Source of the DNA: JALZHR01 sp036388475
GTDB taxonomy: Bacteria; Acidobacteriota; Blastocatellia; Pyrinomonadales; Pyrinomonadaceae
Direction: 5' to 3'
Assembly (NCBI GenBank): GCA_036388475.1
Contig: DASVRT010000041.1
Location: forward strand, 1-64,000
Length of the DNA stretch: 64,000 bases
The number at the start of each line of letters is the position of its first letter. The first letter of the stretch is position 1. Position numbers and translations under genes: made by a program. Shown here piece after piece: positions 23,289 through 31,234 of the stretch. The notes beneath the pieces are model-generated. The model made no database searches. It saw only the letters and a list, made by a program, of their open reading frames with translations, and was not told the origin of the DNA.

Positions 23289-24320
23289 ATGAAAAACCGA
23301 AATTTTCTCTGCAAAATAATTTTTATAACGATTTATCTTTCGGCAACGACGGTTTTCGTGTCGGCGCAGGACGACGAGCCGCCGAGCCGTTCGATAAGCT
23401 CACTGGATTTTCAAACCCAACGACCGAAAACGAATGCGAAGAAAGGCGCGAAAAGCGGCGTCCAGCCAAAGCCGGTGATTTCCAATCAGAAACGCCGCAA
23501 AAATATTAATGTCGTCACCAATCCCGGACGCCGATACAATCTGGTCCGACGAGTTCCCGCCGCAAAACCGAGAAATTCTCAAACAAGCGTGACGCCTCCG
23601 AAAACCGGCAAAGCAACCATTCGAAACAAGCCTCTGCCATTGAAGAACGAGAAAATCGGAGTTACTTTCTGGCGTTTGCGCGAGCTGGAATCTTATGAAC
23701 GGGACGACGCGCCGACTTTTCCCGTCGAAACAAAGAAAGGCTTGGAGTTCTGGACGGCAGAGCGCGTCAGCTCAAACACCAAATTTAAAGCCAATGACCG
23801 CGTGCGTTTTAGCATCGAGTCGCCGCGTTCGGGCTTTTTGTATATCGTCAATCGCGAAGTTTACAAAGACGGCTCGCGCGGCGAAGCAAAATTAATTTTT
23901 CCGACTTTGAAAACAAACGGCAAAGGTGACAATCAGGTCGTCGCGGGCAGATTGATAGAAGTTCCGCATTCGAGCGCGCGCTCGCCTTTCTGGCGTCTCG
24001 GCTCGAAAGCGCCGGATTACGCGGGAGAAGAAATAATCGTAATTATTTCGCGGACGAGGCTGGCGGGCATCAAATTAGACGTTGAACCGACATCCATCGC
24101 CGCCGCCAAAGTGGGCAAATGGATGGATGATTGGAGCGCGACCGTCGATATTTTCGAGGCGGAGGACGGCGAAGGCGTGGCTTTGACGAAAGCCGAAGAG
24201 GAAGCCGCCCAAACGCGCGCTTTGACCGAGGAAGAGCCGTCGCCGCAGACGATTTACAGCCTTAAGGCGCGGGCGAATCAACCGCTTCTCATCGTGTTTC
24301 AGTTGCAAACCAGAAAATAA
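23289..24320 (+). CDS. secreted DUF4384-domain protein
   Basis: This exported protein has 343 residues. A signal peptide (IIFITIYLSATTVFVSAQ) is followed by a basic, Pro/Lys/Arg-rich linker (about 30-125) and a domain starting at IGVTFWRLRELES. It contains RVRFSIESPRSGFLYIVNRE and EAKLIFPTLKTNGKGDNQVV, then PLLIVFQLQTRK at the end. That pattern (VxFxIESPxxGYLYVINxE, then LIFP) is the DUF4384 signature, which also forms the C-terminus of the next gene's product. It is the first of three co-directional genes with a kinase and a caspase-like protease, so a role as an extracytoplasmic partner is plausible but unproven. Confidence 0.82.
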   Translation: MKNRNFLCKIIFITIYLSATTVFVSAQDDEPPSRSISSLDFQTQRPKTNAKKGAKSGVQPKPVISNQKRRKNINVVTNPGRRYNLVRRVPAAKPRNSQTSVTPPKTGKATIRNKPLPLKNEKIGVTFWRLRELESYERDDAPTFPVETKKGLEFWTAERVSSNTKFKANDRVRFSIESPRSGFLYIVNREVYKDGSRGEAKLIFPTLKTNGKGDNQVVAGRLIEVPHSSARSPFWRLGSKAPDYAGEEIIVIISRTRLAGIKLDVEPTSIAAAKVGKWMDDWSATVDIFEAEDGEGVALTKAEEEAAQTRALTEEEPSPQTIYSLKARANQPLLIVFQLQTRK

Positions 24321-24360
24321 GCGGAAACAAAGCCGCCGGAAGCGTTTGATAAAACCGAAT

Positions 24361-26172
24361 ATGCTGACCAACGGAAAAAAACTCGACGGGCGTTACATTC
24401 TCCGCGAAGAAATCGGGAGCGGCGGTTTCGGCGCGGTTTATCGCGCGACCGATACGCGTTTCAGCGGCAATAATCAGGTGGCGATAAAGCAGATTCCGCT
24501 CAATAACGAGGAAGCGGCAACATCGTTTCGCCAGGAAGCCAATCTGCTTTATAACCTTTCGCACCCGAATCTGCCGAAGGTGACGAATTGTTTTCAGGAA
24601 GACGGCGCGAGCTTTATCGTGATGGAGTATATTTCGGGCGACGATTTATCGGAAAGCCTGAAAAAAGGCAAACGGTACAGTGTCACCGAATCGCTGGAAA
24701 TTGCCGACGCGGTTCTGGACGCGCTCGAATATCTGCACTCGTTTACGATTTTTCACCGCGACATCAAGCCGCACAATATCAAAATCGACGCGCGCGGCAA
24801 AATTTATCTGCTCGATTTCGGCACGGCGAAAGGCAGTTTCGACGAAACGACTCTGCCGCGCATCGGTCAGAGCGTCACCGGCTTTACGCCTTTCTACGCG
24901 CCGCTCGAACAGGTTTTGCGCGTTGACCCGAATTCTTACTTGCTTTTGCAGTCGCTGGAAACGCCGCGTCTGGAAGAATTTTTAAACCGGAAAACCGACG
25001 AGCGCAGCGATATTTACAGCCTCGGCGCGACCGTTTATCATCTGCTGACCGATTATTCGCCGGAGAAAGCGACCGCCACGATGCGCGCTTTTTCGCTGTG
25101 GTCCGGCAAGCCCGACCCTTTGCCGCCGTGCCAAATCGCCAACCCGGAAATTCCCGCCGGCTTGGCGCAAATCGTTCATCGCTGTCTGGAAATCGAGCCG
25201 GAGAAACGTTTTCAGACGGCGGCTCAGCTGCGCCGCGAGCTGAAAAATCCGGCGGTGACAAATTCCTCGCCGAAAGTCTCGGAACAACTGACCGCCGCGC
25301 TTCCGATTGCGGCTCAGAATCAATTAAATGCGGAAGCGAATTTGATGCGGGAATCGGTTTCGACACGGGCAGGGAATTTGCAAGCCGAACCGATTGTCCG
25401 GCTTTCGTTTGAGGTTAAAAATGAACCGGAAGCGGAAAGAGAAACAGATTTACGACCAATCGAAGATTTATTCGGCGAGCGGAAACTTAGCCGGTCAAAG
25501 CCGAAATCGAAAATGCCGTTTTATCTCGGATTGCTGGTTTTAGCGATAATTTCGGGCGCTTTTGCCGGTTGGTTATTATGGCAGGATTCGGCGGCAACGC
25601 CTCAATCGGTCGAGGCAAAGCCATCCGCGAAAAATGCGCGAAATTTGAGCTATTCGCTTTTAGTGCAGAAAATGCGCGACGGCAAAAAATTTCAGGAGCC
25701 GTTCGAATCGAGCGGGCAGGAAATTTTTGAGACGGGTTACCAATTTCAGATGCGTCTGACGACGCCCGCCGACGGTTATCTTTATCTTTTCGCCGAAGGC
25801 GTCAACGAGCGGCAGGAAAAGGTTTTCAACCTGATTTTCCCGACGCCGCAGCGAAACGAAGGCTCAGCCGCCGTTTCCGCGTCCCGGCAGTATGAAACGG
25901 GCTGGAATCAATTCGACGGCAAAACCGGCACGGAAAATTTCTGGATGATTTGGAACAAAACCGAATCGGAAATTGCCGAAAAAGCGCGCCAAAATGCTTT
26001 CGAAAACGCGGGCGTCGTAGCTGACGGCAATTTGAAAAATCGGCTGAGAGATTATCTGGGAAGCGCGAGCAAAAACAATGTCGAAGTATCGAAAGACACG
26101 GGTAAAAAAATCACGAAAGTCGATTTTGAAGGCGACGAACTTGTTTATTTGATTCATCTCGAACACCGATAA
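24361..26172 (+). CDS. transmembrane Ser/Thr protein kinase with C-terminal DUF4384 domain
   Basis: This Hanks-type kinase has 603 residues. The kinase domain (about 10-295) has the glycine loop EIGSGGFGAVYRATD, the ATP-binding Lys in VAIKQIPL, catalytic HRDIKPHNIKID, DFGTAKG and the APE-like APLEQ. An insert (LRVDPNSYLLLQSLETPRLE) sits before TDERSDIYSLGATVYHL. A basic linker leads to one transmembrane helix at about 386-406 (YLGLLVLAIISGAFAGWLLW). The extracytoplasmic part is a DUF4384 domain (FQMRLTTPADGYLYLFAEGV, VFNLIFPTPQRNEGS). I start at ATG 24361; the upstream TTG at 24346 is less likely. The gene begins 40 bases after the DUF4384 gene, so both are probably on one transcript. Confidence 0.9.
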   Translation: MLTNGKKLDGRYILREEIGSGGFGAVYRATDTRFSGNNQVAIKQIPLNNEEAATSFRQEANLLYNLSHPNLPKVTNCFQEDGASFIVMEYISGDDLSESLKKGKRYSVTESLEIADAVLDALEYLHSFTIFHRDIKPHNIKIDARGKIYLLDFGTAKGSFDETTLPRIGQSVTGFTPFYAPLEQVLRVDPNSYLLLQSLETPRLEEFLNRKTDERSDIYSLGATVYHLLTDYSPEKATATMRAFSLWSGKPDPLPPCQIANPEIPAGLAQIVHRCLEIEPEKRFQTAAQLRRELKNPAVTNSSPKVSEQLTAALPIAAQNQLNAEANLMRESVSTRAGNLQAEPIVRLSFEVKNEPEAERETDLRPIEDLFGERKLSRSKPKSKMPFYLGLLVLAIISGAFAGWLLWQDSAATPQSVEAKPSAKNARNLSYSLLVQKMRDGKKFQEPFESSGQEIFETGYQFQMRLTTPADGYLYLFAEGVNERQEKVFNLIFPTPQRNEGSAAVSASRQYETGWNQFDGKTGTENFWMIWNKTESEIAEKARQNAFENAGVVADGNLKNRLRDYLGSASKNNVEVSKDTGKKITKVDFEGDELVYLIHLEHR

Positions 26173-26331
26173 AATAAGGCGAATGCTTGACGGCGGAGAA
26201 ATTTGCACATAGAATTATGCCACCTAAAAATCGGTCGGCATCGGTCTGCCGGGCTGAAATTAAAATCTGAAACAGAAAACACGCTTTCTCTTCCAGCCGT
26301 GTTGCCGCACATTGAAACAGGAGTTCTCGCT

Positions 26332-28788
26332 ATGCGTAATTCGTCATTCAAAAATAAATTCCCGCTTCGCCTGGCGAGCGTTTTAATATTGTTTTCGTTT
26401 GTGTTTTCATTCCTGCCGCCCTCGGCGCAAGGTCAAACCGTGCCGGAAAAAACGCGCGAGCTTATCACCGATGAAAAGCCGGAGAAGGAACAAAAACGTC
26501 TGGCGCTGGTCATCGGCAACGGCACGTATCAACACGTTGCTTCGCTTAAAAATCCCGCTAATGACGCGATGGATATAACAAAAGCGCTCGACGAACTGGG
26601 TTTTGAAGTAATATCGGGCGTCAATCAAAACAAGGCGCAGATGAAAAAACTCATCCGGGAATTCGGCGACAAACTGATGATACAAAAAGGCGTCGGACTT
26701 TTCTTTTTTGCCGGGCACGGCGTGCGCTCGGGCAACAAAAATTATCTCGTCCCGGTCGATGCGGAAATCCTGCGCGAAGATGAAATCGAAGACCAAGCCG
26801 TCGACATTAATTTGGTGATGGGAAAAATGGATTCGGCGCAAACCAATCTGAATATCATTATGCTGGATGCGTGCCGCAACAATCCGTTCGCTAAAGAATG
26901 GAGTAAATACCGTGCGGTGAACGAGCAGGACGGCTTGGCGAAAATCGACGCTCCGCGAGGGACGGTGATGTTTTATGCGGCTGAGCCGGGCAAAGTCGCT
27001 CTGGACGGAGCCGGCAGAAACGGAACATTCACCGAAGCCCTGCTGGAACAGATAAAAAAACCCGATGTCGAACTCGACGCTATGATTAAGCTGGTGAAAC
27101 GCGCGGTTCTGGAAAAATCGAAAAACAAACAAGCTGCTTACGTCGAGGCGACAAATTTCAATGATTTTTATTTTGCGAAAACGGCGGACAAGACAAAACC
27201 GACCGCGCCCGAAAAGGTCGCCAAATCCGTCGCAGCGAACGATTCGAATATTAAGGAAAAAGATGCCGCCGCGCGTGAACAGGAAGCTTGGGAGCTAACG
27301 AAAAACAGCACGGACGAGGATATTTTTCGTCTTTTTCTGAAAGAGTTTCCGAACGGCGCGAATGCCTCGAATGCCAAAATAAAACTTGAGCAGATGGTTT
27401 GGGATTCGATAAAAACGACGAATGATTCGGATGCGGTCGAGCGCTTTTTGCAGGAATTTCCGGACGGGGCGAATAAAGGCGCGGCGCGCATCAAGCTTCA
27501 GCGACTCAAAACGCGAGAGAAAACTACAGCGGACGAAAAAACGCCCGGCGAGCCGAAAACGCCGACCGATTCAAAAAGGTCGAACGAATCAAAAACGCCG
27601 AGCGAAACAGAAACGTTAAGTGAACCAAAGACGGCGGGCGAATCAAAAACCTCCAGCGAACCGGAAACGTCAAACGAAACAACAAAAACGTCGAGCGAGC
27701 CTAAAAAGCTGACCGAGCCGGCAGTCAAACCGATTGAAACCGCGCCGAACGTCGAGGGAAAAACCCGGTTCCAGCGCGAGGCGCAAGCCTGGGACGCAGT
27801 CAGAAGCAGCGCCGATGGGCAGGAATTACGCGCTTTTCTCGAAAATTTCCCCGTCGGCGCAAACGCGGAGAAAGCTAAAATAAGGCTGGAGCAGGTTCTC
27901 TGGGACGCGAGAAGAGCGACGAAAGATAAGGCGTTGATTGAAGAACAGCTAAAAGAATTTCCGAATGGAGCGAACGCTCCGCTGGCGCGAATAATGCTGC
28001 GGCAGTTGGAAAAACCGGCAACTGACAAACCCGGCGCGCTCGACCCGAAAGCCTGGAGTAATGCGGTCGGGATGGAATTGGTATTTATTCCGGCGGGCAG
28101 TTTTATGATGGGCGCCAGCGCGGCAAATATTTCCGAATCCCTGCGCGTCGCCCGTCAGGATTACGCCGACTTTGACCAAACTCAGCTCAATAATGAGAAA
28201 CCGATCCGCCGCGTAACTTTTGCCAGAGGCTTCTGGATGGGAAAATTTGAAGTGACGCAGGCGCAGTGGGCGGCGGTAATGGGCGATAATCCGAGCAATT
28301 TCAAAGGCTGCGATAACTGTCCGATTGAGCGCGTCAGTTGGGAAATGGCGAAAATCTTTGTGCAGAGACTAAACGAACTGGACGACGGACTGGTGTATCG
28401 CCTGCCGAGCGAAGCCGAATGGGAATACGCGGCGCGGGCGGGCACCGCCGGAGTTTTTTCGGGACGCATCGAAGCGATGTCCTGGCACAGCGGAAACTCG
28501 GAAGACAAGACGCATCCGGTCGGCGAGAAGCTGCCGAATCCTTTCGGTCTTTACGACATTTACGGCAACGTTTCCGAATGGTGCGAGGATATTTACAGCC
28601 CGACTTATGAAGGCTTGCCCATTGACGGCACGCCGAATACGAGCGTCGGAAACAACAAGATGCGAGTTATCCGCGGCGGCTCCTGGAACAATTTTCCGAC
28701 CAAATCCCGCTCAACCTTCCGCGAACAATATCCTGCCAATGCGTTTGGTCTGTCAATCGGTTTCCGTGTCGCGGCGGTTCAGAAATAA
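26332..28788 (+). CDS. caspase-like protease fused to an FGE/SUMF1-fold domain
   Basis: This exported or membrane-anchored protein has 818 residues. A signal/anchor segment (about 8-33) is followed by a C14 caspase-like domain (about 50-285): KRLALVIGNGTYQHVASLKN, FFFAGHGVRSGN with catalytic His129, and MLDACRNNPF with Cys181. Next are four degenerate ~35-residue helical repeats (AWELTKNSTDEDIFRLFLKE, then FPNGANASNAKIKLEQ and similar), split by a Ser/Glu/Thr/Lys/Pro-rich linker. The C-terminal 240 residues form a formylglycine-generating-enzyme fold (MELVFIPAGSFMMG, RLPSEAEWEYAARAG, GLYDIYGNVSEWCED, VIRGGSWNN, GFRVAAVQ). The start at ATG 26332 has an AGGAG site. It follows the kinase gene by 159 bases on the same strand. 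Confidence 0.9.
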   Translation: MRNSSFKNKFPLRLASVLILFSFVFSFLPPSAQGQTVPEKTRELITDEKPEKEQKRLALVIGNGTYQHVASLKNPANDAMDITKALDELGFEVISGVNQNKAQMKKLIREFGDKLMIQKGVGLFFFAGHGVRSGNKNYLVPVDAEILREDEIEDQAVDINLVMGKMDSAQTNLNIIMLDACRNNPFAKEWSKYRAVNEQDGLAKIDAPRGTVMFYAAEPGKVALDGAGRNGTFTEALLEQIKKPDVELDAMIKLVKRAVLEKSKNKQAAYVEATNFNDFYFAKTADKTKPTAPEKVAKSVAANDSNIKEKDAAAREQEAWELTKNSTDEDIFRLFLKEFPNGANASNAKIKLEQMVWDSIKTTNDSDAVERFLQEFPDGANKGAARIKLQRLKTREKTTADEKTPGEPKTPTDSKRSNESKTPSETETLSEPKTAGESKTSSEPETSNETTKTSSEPKKLTEPAVKPIETAPNVEGKTRFQREAQAWDAVRSSADGQELRAFLENFPVGANAEKAKIRLEQVLWDARRATKDKALIEEQLKEFPNGANAPLARIMLRQLEKPATDKPGALDPKAWSNAVGMELVFIPAGSFMMGASAANISESLRVARQDYADFDQTQLNNEKPIRRVTFARGFWMGKFEVTQAQWAAVMGDNPSNFKGCDNCPIERVSWEMAKIFVQRLNELDDGLVYRLPSEAEWEYAARAGTAGVFSGRIEAMSWHSGNSEDKTHPVGEKLPNPFGLYDIYGNVSEWCEDIYSPTYEGLPIDGTPNTSVGNNKMRVIRGGSWNNFPTKSRSTFREQYPANAFGLSIGFRVAAVQK

Positions 28789-28795
28789 TGTGTGA

Positions 28796-28872
28796 CAAAT
28801 TGCAAAATGCAAAGGACAAAATATTTGATTCTTCCGTTTTGCCCTTTGCATTTTGAATTTTGCATTTGTTAC
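28796..28872. repeat. intergenic word-type inverted repeat
   Basis: AAATTGCAAAATGCAAAGG on the left is mirrored by CCTTTGCATTTTG and AATTTTGCATTTG on the right, with a loop near 28825-28840. The element separates the convergent caspase-fusion and small membrane protein genes. Confidence 0.8.
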
Positions 28873-29262
28873 CTACTCTTGCAATTTTTCCTTGACCGCT
28901 TCGGCGCGCAGATTTTCGTGTTTGATGCCGACGCGCAGGCGGCGGTAAACGCTCATCCATTGATTCGCCAGCCACGGCAGAAGAAAAAACGCCAGCACGT
29001 AGCCGCGCCAATCGTCAATCAGCAGCCTGAAACCCGTGAAAATCAAAATCAAAATCGTCACCCAATGGCTGAAGCAGTATTCGCAGGTGAAAACGTAAAA
29101 GAATTTTCTTTGCAGAATATTGCCGCAGCTTTCGCTTTTGTCCGAGCACATCTCGCGCCATTCGCGAAAAATTTCTTCCTGCGTGACCGTCCAGGCGATA
29201 CAGGCGACGACCATTGATAAAATAACGAGCGAGAAAATCTGCGTTCCAATTGATTCCGGCAT
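28873..29262 (-). CDS. small membrane protein with CxxC motif (DUF1360-like)
   Basis: This protein has 129 residues. Transmembrane segments lie at about 8-26 (IFSLVILSMVVACIAW), 68-84 (HWVTILILIFTGFRLL) and 88-105 (GYVLAFFLLPWLANQW). Between the first two is a soluble stretch with Cys pairs (MCSDKSESCG, FTCEYCFSHWVT). The CxYCxxxW motif recalls DUF1360 proteins (CPYCxGxW), membrane proteins of unknown function; I hold this loosely. It reads away from rpoD's terminator on the same strand, so it is probably transcribed separately. Confidence 0.65.
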   Translation of the reverse strand: MPESIGTQIFSLVILSMVVACIAWTVTQEEIFREWREMCSDKSESCGNILQRKFFYVFTCEYCFSHWVTILILIFTGFRLLIDDWRGYVLAFFLLPWLANQWMSVYRRLRVGIKHENLRAEAVKEKLQE

Positions 29263-29281
29263 AGTTTTAGTCTAGATAAAT

Positions 29282-29319
29282 AAAAAACGAGTGACAAGAT
29301 TTTCTCGTCACTCGTTTTT
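29282..29319 (-). terminator. intrinsic terminator of rpoD
   Basis: AAAAACGAGTGAC and GTCACTCGTTTTT form a 13-pair stem with a 12-base loop. On the minus strand the stem is followed by a T-run, directly after the rpoD stop codon. Confidence 0.92.
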
Positions 29320-29337
29320 ATTTCCTGTTTCGGATAT

Positions 29338-31062
29338 TTACTGCTTGCCTTCCAGAAACGCTTTCAGCTTGCGCGAGCGCGACGGATGACGCAGTTTTCT
29401 GAGCGCTTTCGCCTCGATTTGGCGAATGCGCTCGCGCGTCACGGCAAAGTGCTGTCCGACTTCTTCCAGAGTGTGTTCCGAGCCGGTATTACCGAGTCCG
29501 AAACGCATTTTGATAACTTTCTCCTCGCGCGGCGTCAAGGTCGCCAGAACCTCGTCGGTGATTTCCCGGAGGTTCATTACCGTTACGCTTTCAGCCGGAT
29601 TCAAAATCGAGCGGTCTTCGATAAAATCGCCGAGATGCGAATCTTCTTCCTCGCCAATCGGCGTTTCCAGGCTGATAGGCTCCTGCGCGATTTTCAAAAC
29701 TTTACGCACTTTGGAAACCGGAATGTCCATCTTTTTGGCGATTTCTTCGGACGAAGGCTCGCGTCCGAGTTCCTGCACTAAAGCGCGAGACGTTCTAATC
29801 AGCTTGTTAATCGTCTCAATCATATGAACCGGAATGCGAATCGTGCGCGCCTGGTCGGCAATCGCGCGCGTAATCGCCTGGCGAATCCACCACGTCGCGT
29901 AAGTCGAAAACTTGTAGCCGCGCCGCCATTCGAATTTATCGACGGCTTTCATCAAACCGATATTGCCTTCCTGAATCAAATCCAGAAATTGCAGACCGCG
30001 ATTCGTGTATTTTTTGGCAATCGAAACGACGAGCCGCAGGTTGGCTTCAACCAATTCGCGTTTCGCCTGATTCGTCTGCGATTCGCCGATTAAAATCGCC
30101 TGCAAAGAGCGTTTCACTTCGACCGGCGAAATGTGATATTTGCCTTCCAGTTCCTGAAGCTTGGCGCGCGCGTCCGTTATCTTCTGCGTCAACTGTTTTT
30201 TATCGGCGGGCGAAACTTTTCCTTCCAGCCTGTCTTCGGATTTCGTGATTTCGCGCTCGGCTTTTCTGATTTCGTCGGCGACTTTTTGAATCGCTTTAAT
30301 CAGACGCTGTTTGGCGCGCTCGGTCAAATTCAGATTTTTAACTTCCTGCGCGATTTCCAGCCGCAGGCGCGCGACCTGCCGGCGCAGGTGAATCAATTTT
30401 TTCGTTTGCTTGCCTTTCGCTTTTTTCTGTTCTTCGCGGAACTGCCCGAGAACGCCGAGCGCTTCCTCGTAATTGACGCGGACGTTTTCGATGCCTTCAA
30501 TCGTCCAGCGCAGATATTCGTCCGCTTTGTCTTCTTCGCCCGTCAATTCGGCTTGCTCGGAAAACGTGACAATTTCGCGAATGCTCAATCTGCCGCGTCC
30601 GAGTTCGGCGCCGAGATGCACCAATTGCTCGACGGCAATCGGTGAGCGCGAAATCGCTTTCTGCGTTTTGATTTGACCGCGCTCGATGCGTTTGGCGATA
30701 GTTACTTCGCCTTCGCGCGTCAAAAGCGGCACGACGCCCATTTCGCGCAGGTACAGGCGAACCGGGTCGTTGGTTTTATCGAGCGTTCCCGCCGAAAGGT
30801 CTAAATCGAGGTCTTCTTCGTCCAAGCCTTCAACGTCGTCAATCGCGAGACTGGCAGCTTGTTCGAGCAGAGCCGAATCGGAATCGGAAATCGAGATTCC
30901 AGTGCCTTCGAGCTTCTGCAAAACGTCCTCAATGTCCTCGGGCGAGACCATCGAATCGGGCATTTCACGATTCAAATCATCGTAGCTTAAAAAGTTTTTC
31001 TTATCTCTGCCGAGTTCCAGCAGCCTGTCCATTAAATCGTCTTTTTCGTCGTATTCGTTCAT
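29338..31062 (-). CDS. rpoD: RNA polymerase primary sigma factor
   Basis: This is the housekeeping sigma-70 with 574 residues. Region 1.1 is a short acidic N-terminus (MNEYDEKDDLMDRLLELG ... EGLDEEDLDLDLSAG). Region 1.2 begins DPVRLYLREMGVVPLLTREG, followed by a long charged non-conserved insertion (about 185-320, coiled-coil-like). Region 2 (NLRLVVSIAKKYTNRGLQFL, DLIQEGNIGLMKAVDKFEWR, FSTYATWWIRQAI), region 3 (HMIETINKLIRTSRALVQEL) and region 4 (TPREEKVIKMRFGLG, HTLEEVGQHFAVTRERIRQI) are all complete. I start at ATG 31062, as the upstream frame is spacer. It follows dnaG as in the classical macromolecular-synthesis arrangement. Confidence 0.96.
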   Translation of the reverse strand: MNEYDEKDDLMDRLLELGRDKKNFLSYDDLNREMPDSMVSPEDIEDVLQKLEGTGISISDSDSALLEQAASLAIDDVEGLDEEDLDLDLSAGTLDKTNDPVRLYLREMGVVPLLTREGEVTIAKRIERGQIKTQKAISRSPIAVEQLVHLGAELGRGRLSIREIVTFSEQAELTGEEDKADEYLRWTIEGIENVRVNYEEALGVLGQFREEQKKAKGKQTKKLIHLRRQVARLRLEIAQEVKNLNLTERAKQRLIKAIQKVADEIRKAEREITKSEDRLEGKVSPADKKQLTQKITDARAKLQELEGKYHISPVEVKRSLQAILIGESQTNQAKRELVEANLRLVVSIAKKYTNRGLQFLDLIQEGNIGLMKAVDKFEWRRGYKFSTYATWWIRQAITRAIADQARTIRIPVHMIETINKLIRTSRALVQELGREPSSEEIAKKMDIPVSKVRKVLKIAQEPISLETPIGEEEDSHLGDFIEDRSILNPAESVTVMNLREITDEVLATLTPREEKVIKMRFGLGNTGSEHTLEEVGQHFAVTRERIRQIEAKALRKLRHPSRSRKLKAFLEGKQ

Positions 31063-31129
31063 TTTGTTTAATAAAAAATTTGTAATAAGAGCTTGGATTA
31101 ACAATCGACGGAATTCGTTGTTTGTTAAT

Positions 31130-31232
31130 TCAAGCCTTGCCGCAAAGGAAAGAAACGATGAATGCGGAGCGCGAAACGATGAATTGCAATTTCCGCGTTC
31201 ATTATTTATCGTTCATCGTTTCTTCTTTTTGC
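31130..31232. repeat. intergenic word-type inverted repeat (dnaG-rpoD)
   Basis: CCGCAAAGGAAAGAAACGATGAA and a second GAAACGATGAA on the left are mirrored by TTCATTATTTATCG and TTCATCGTTTCTTCTTTTTGCGG on the right. The stem lies in the dnaG-rpoD spacer and could attenuate read-through from dnaG into rpoD. Confidence 0.8.
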
Positions 31233-31234
31233 GG

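Noticed and set aside
26332..28788. Diversity-generating retroelement target in the FGE-fold domain
   Set aside because: No reverse transcriptase, template repeat or variable repeat was seen within several kilobases.
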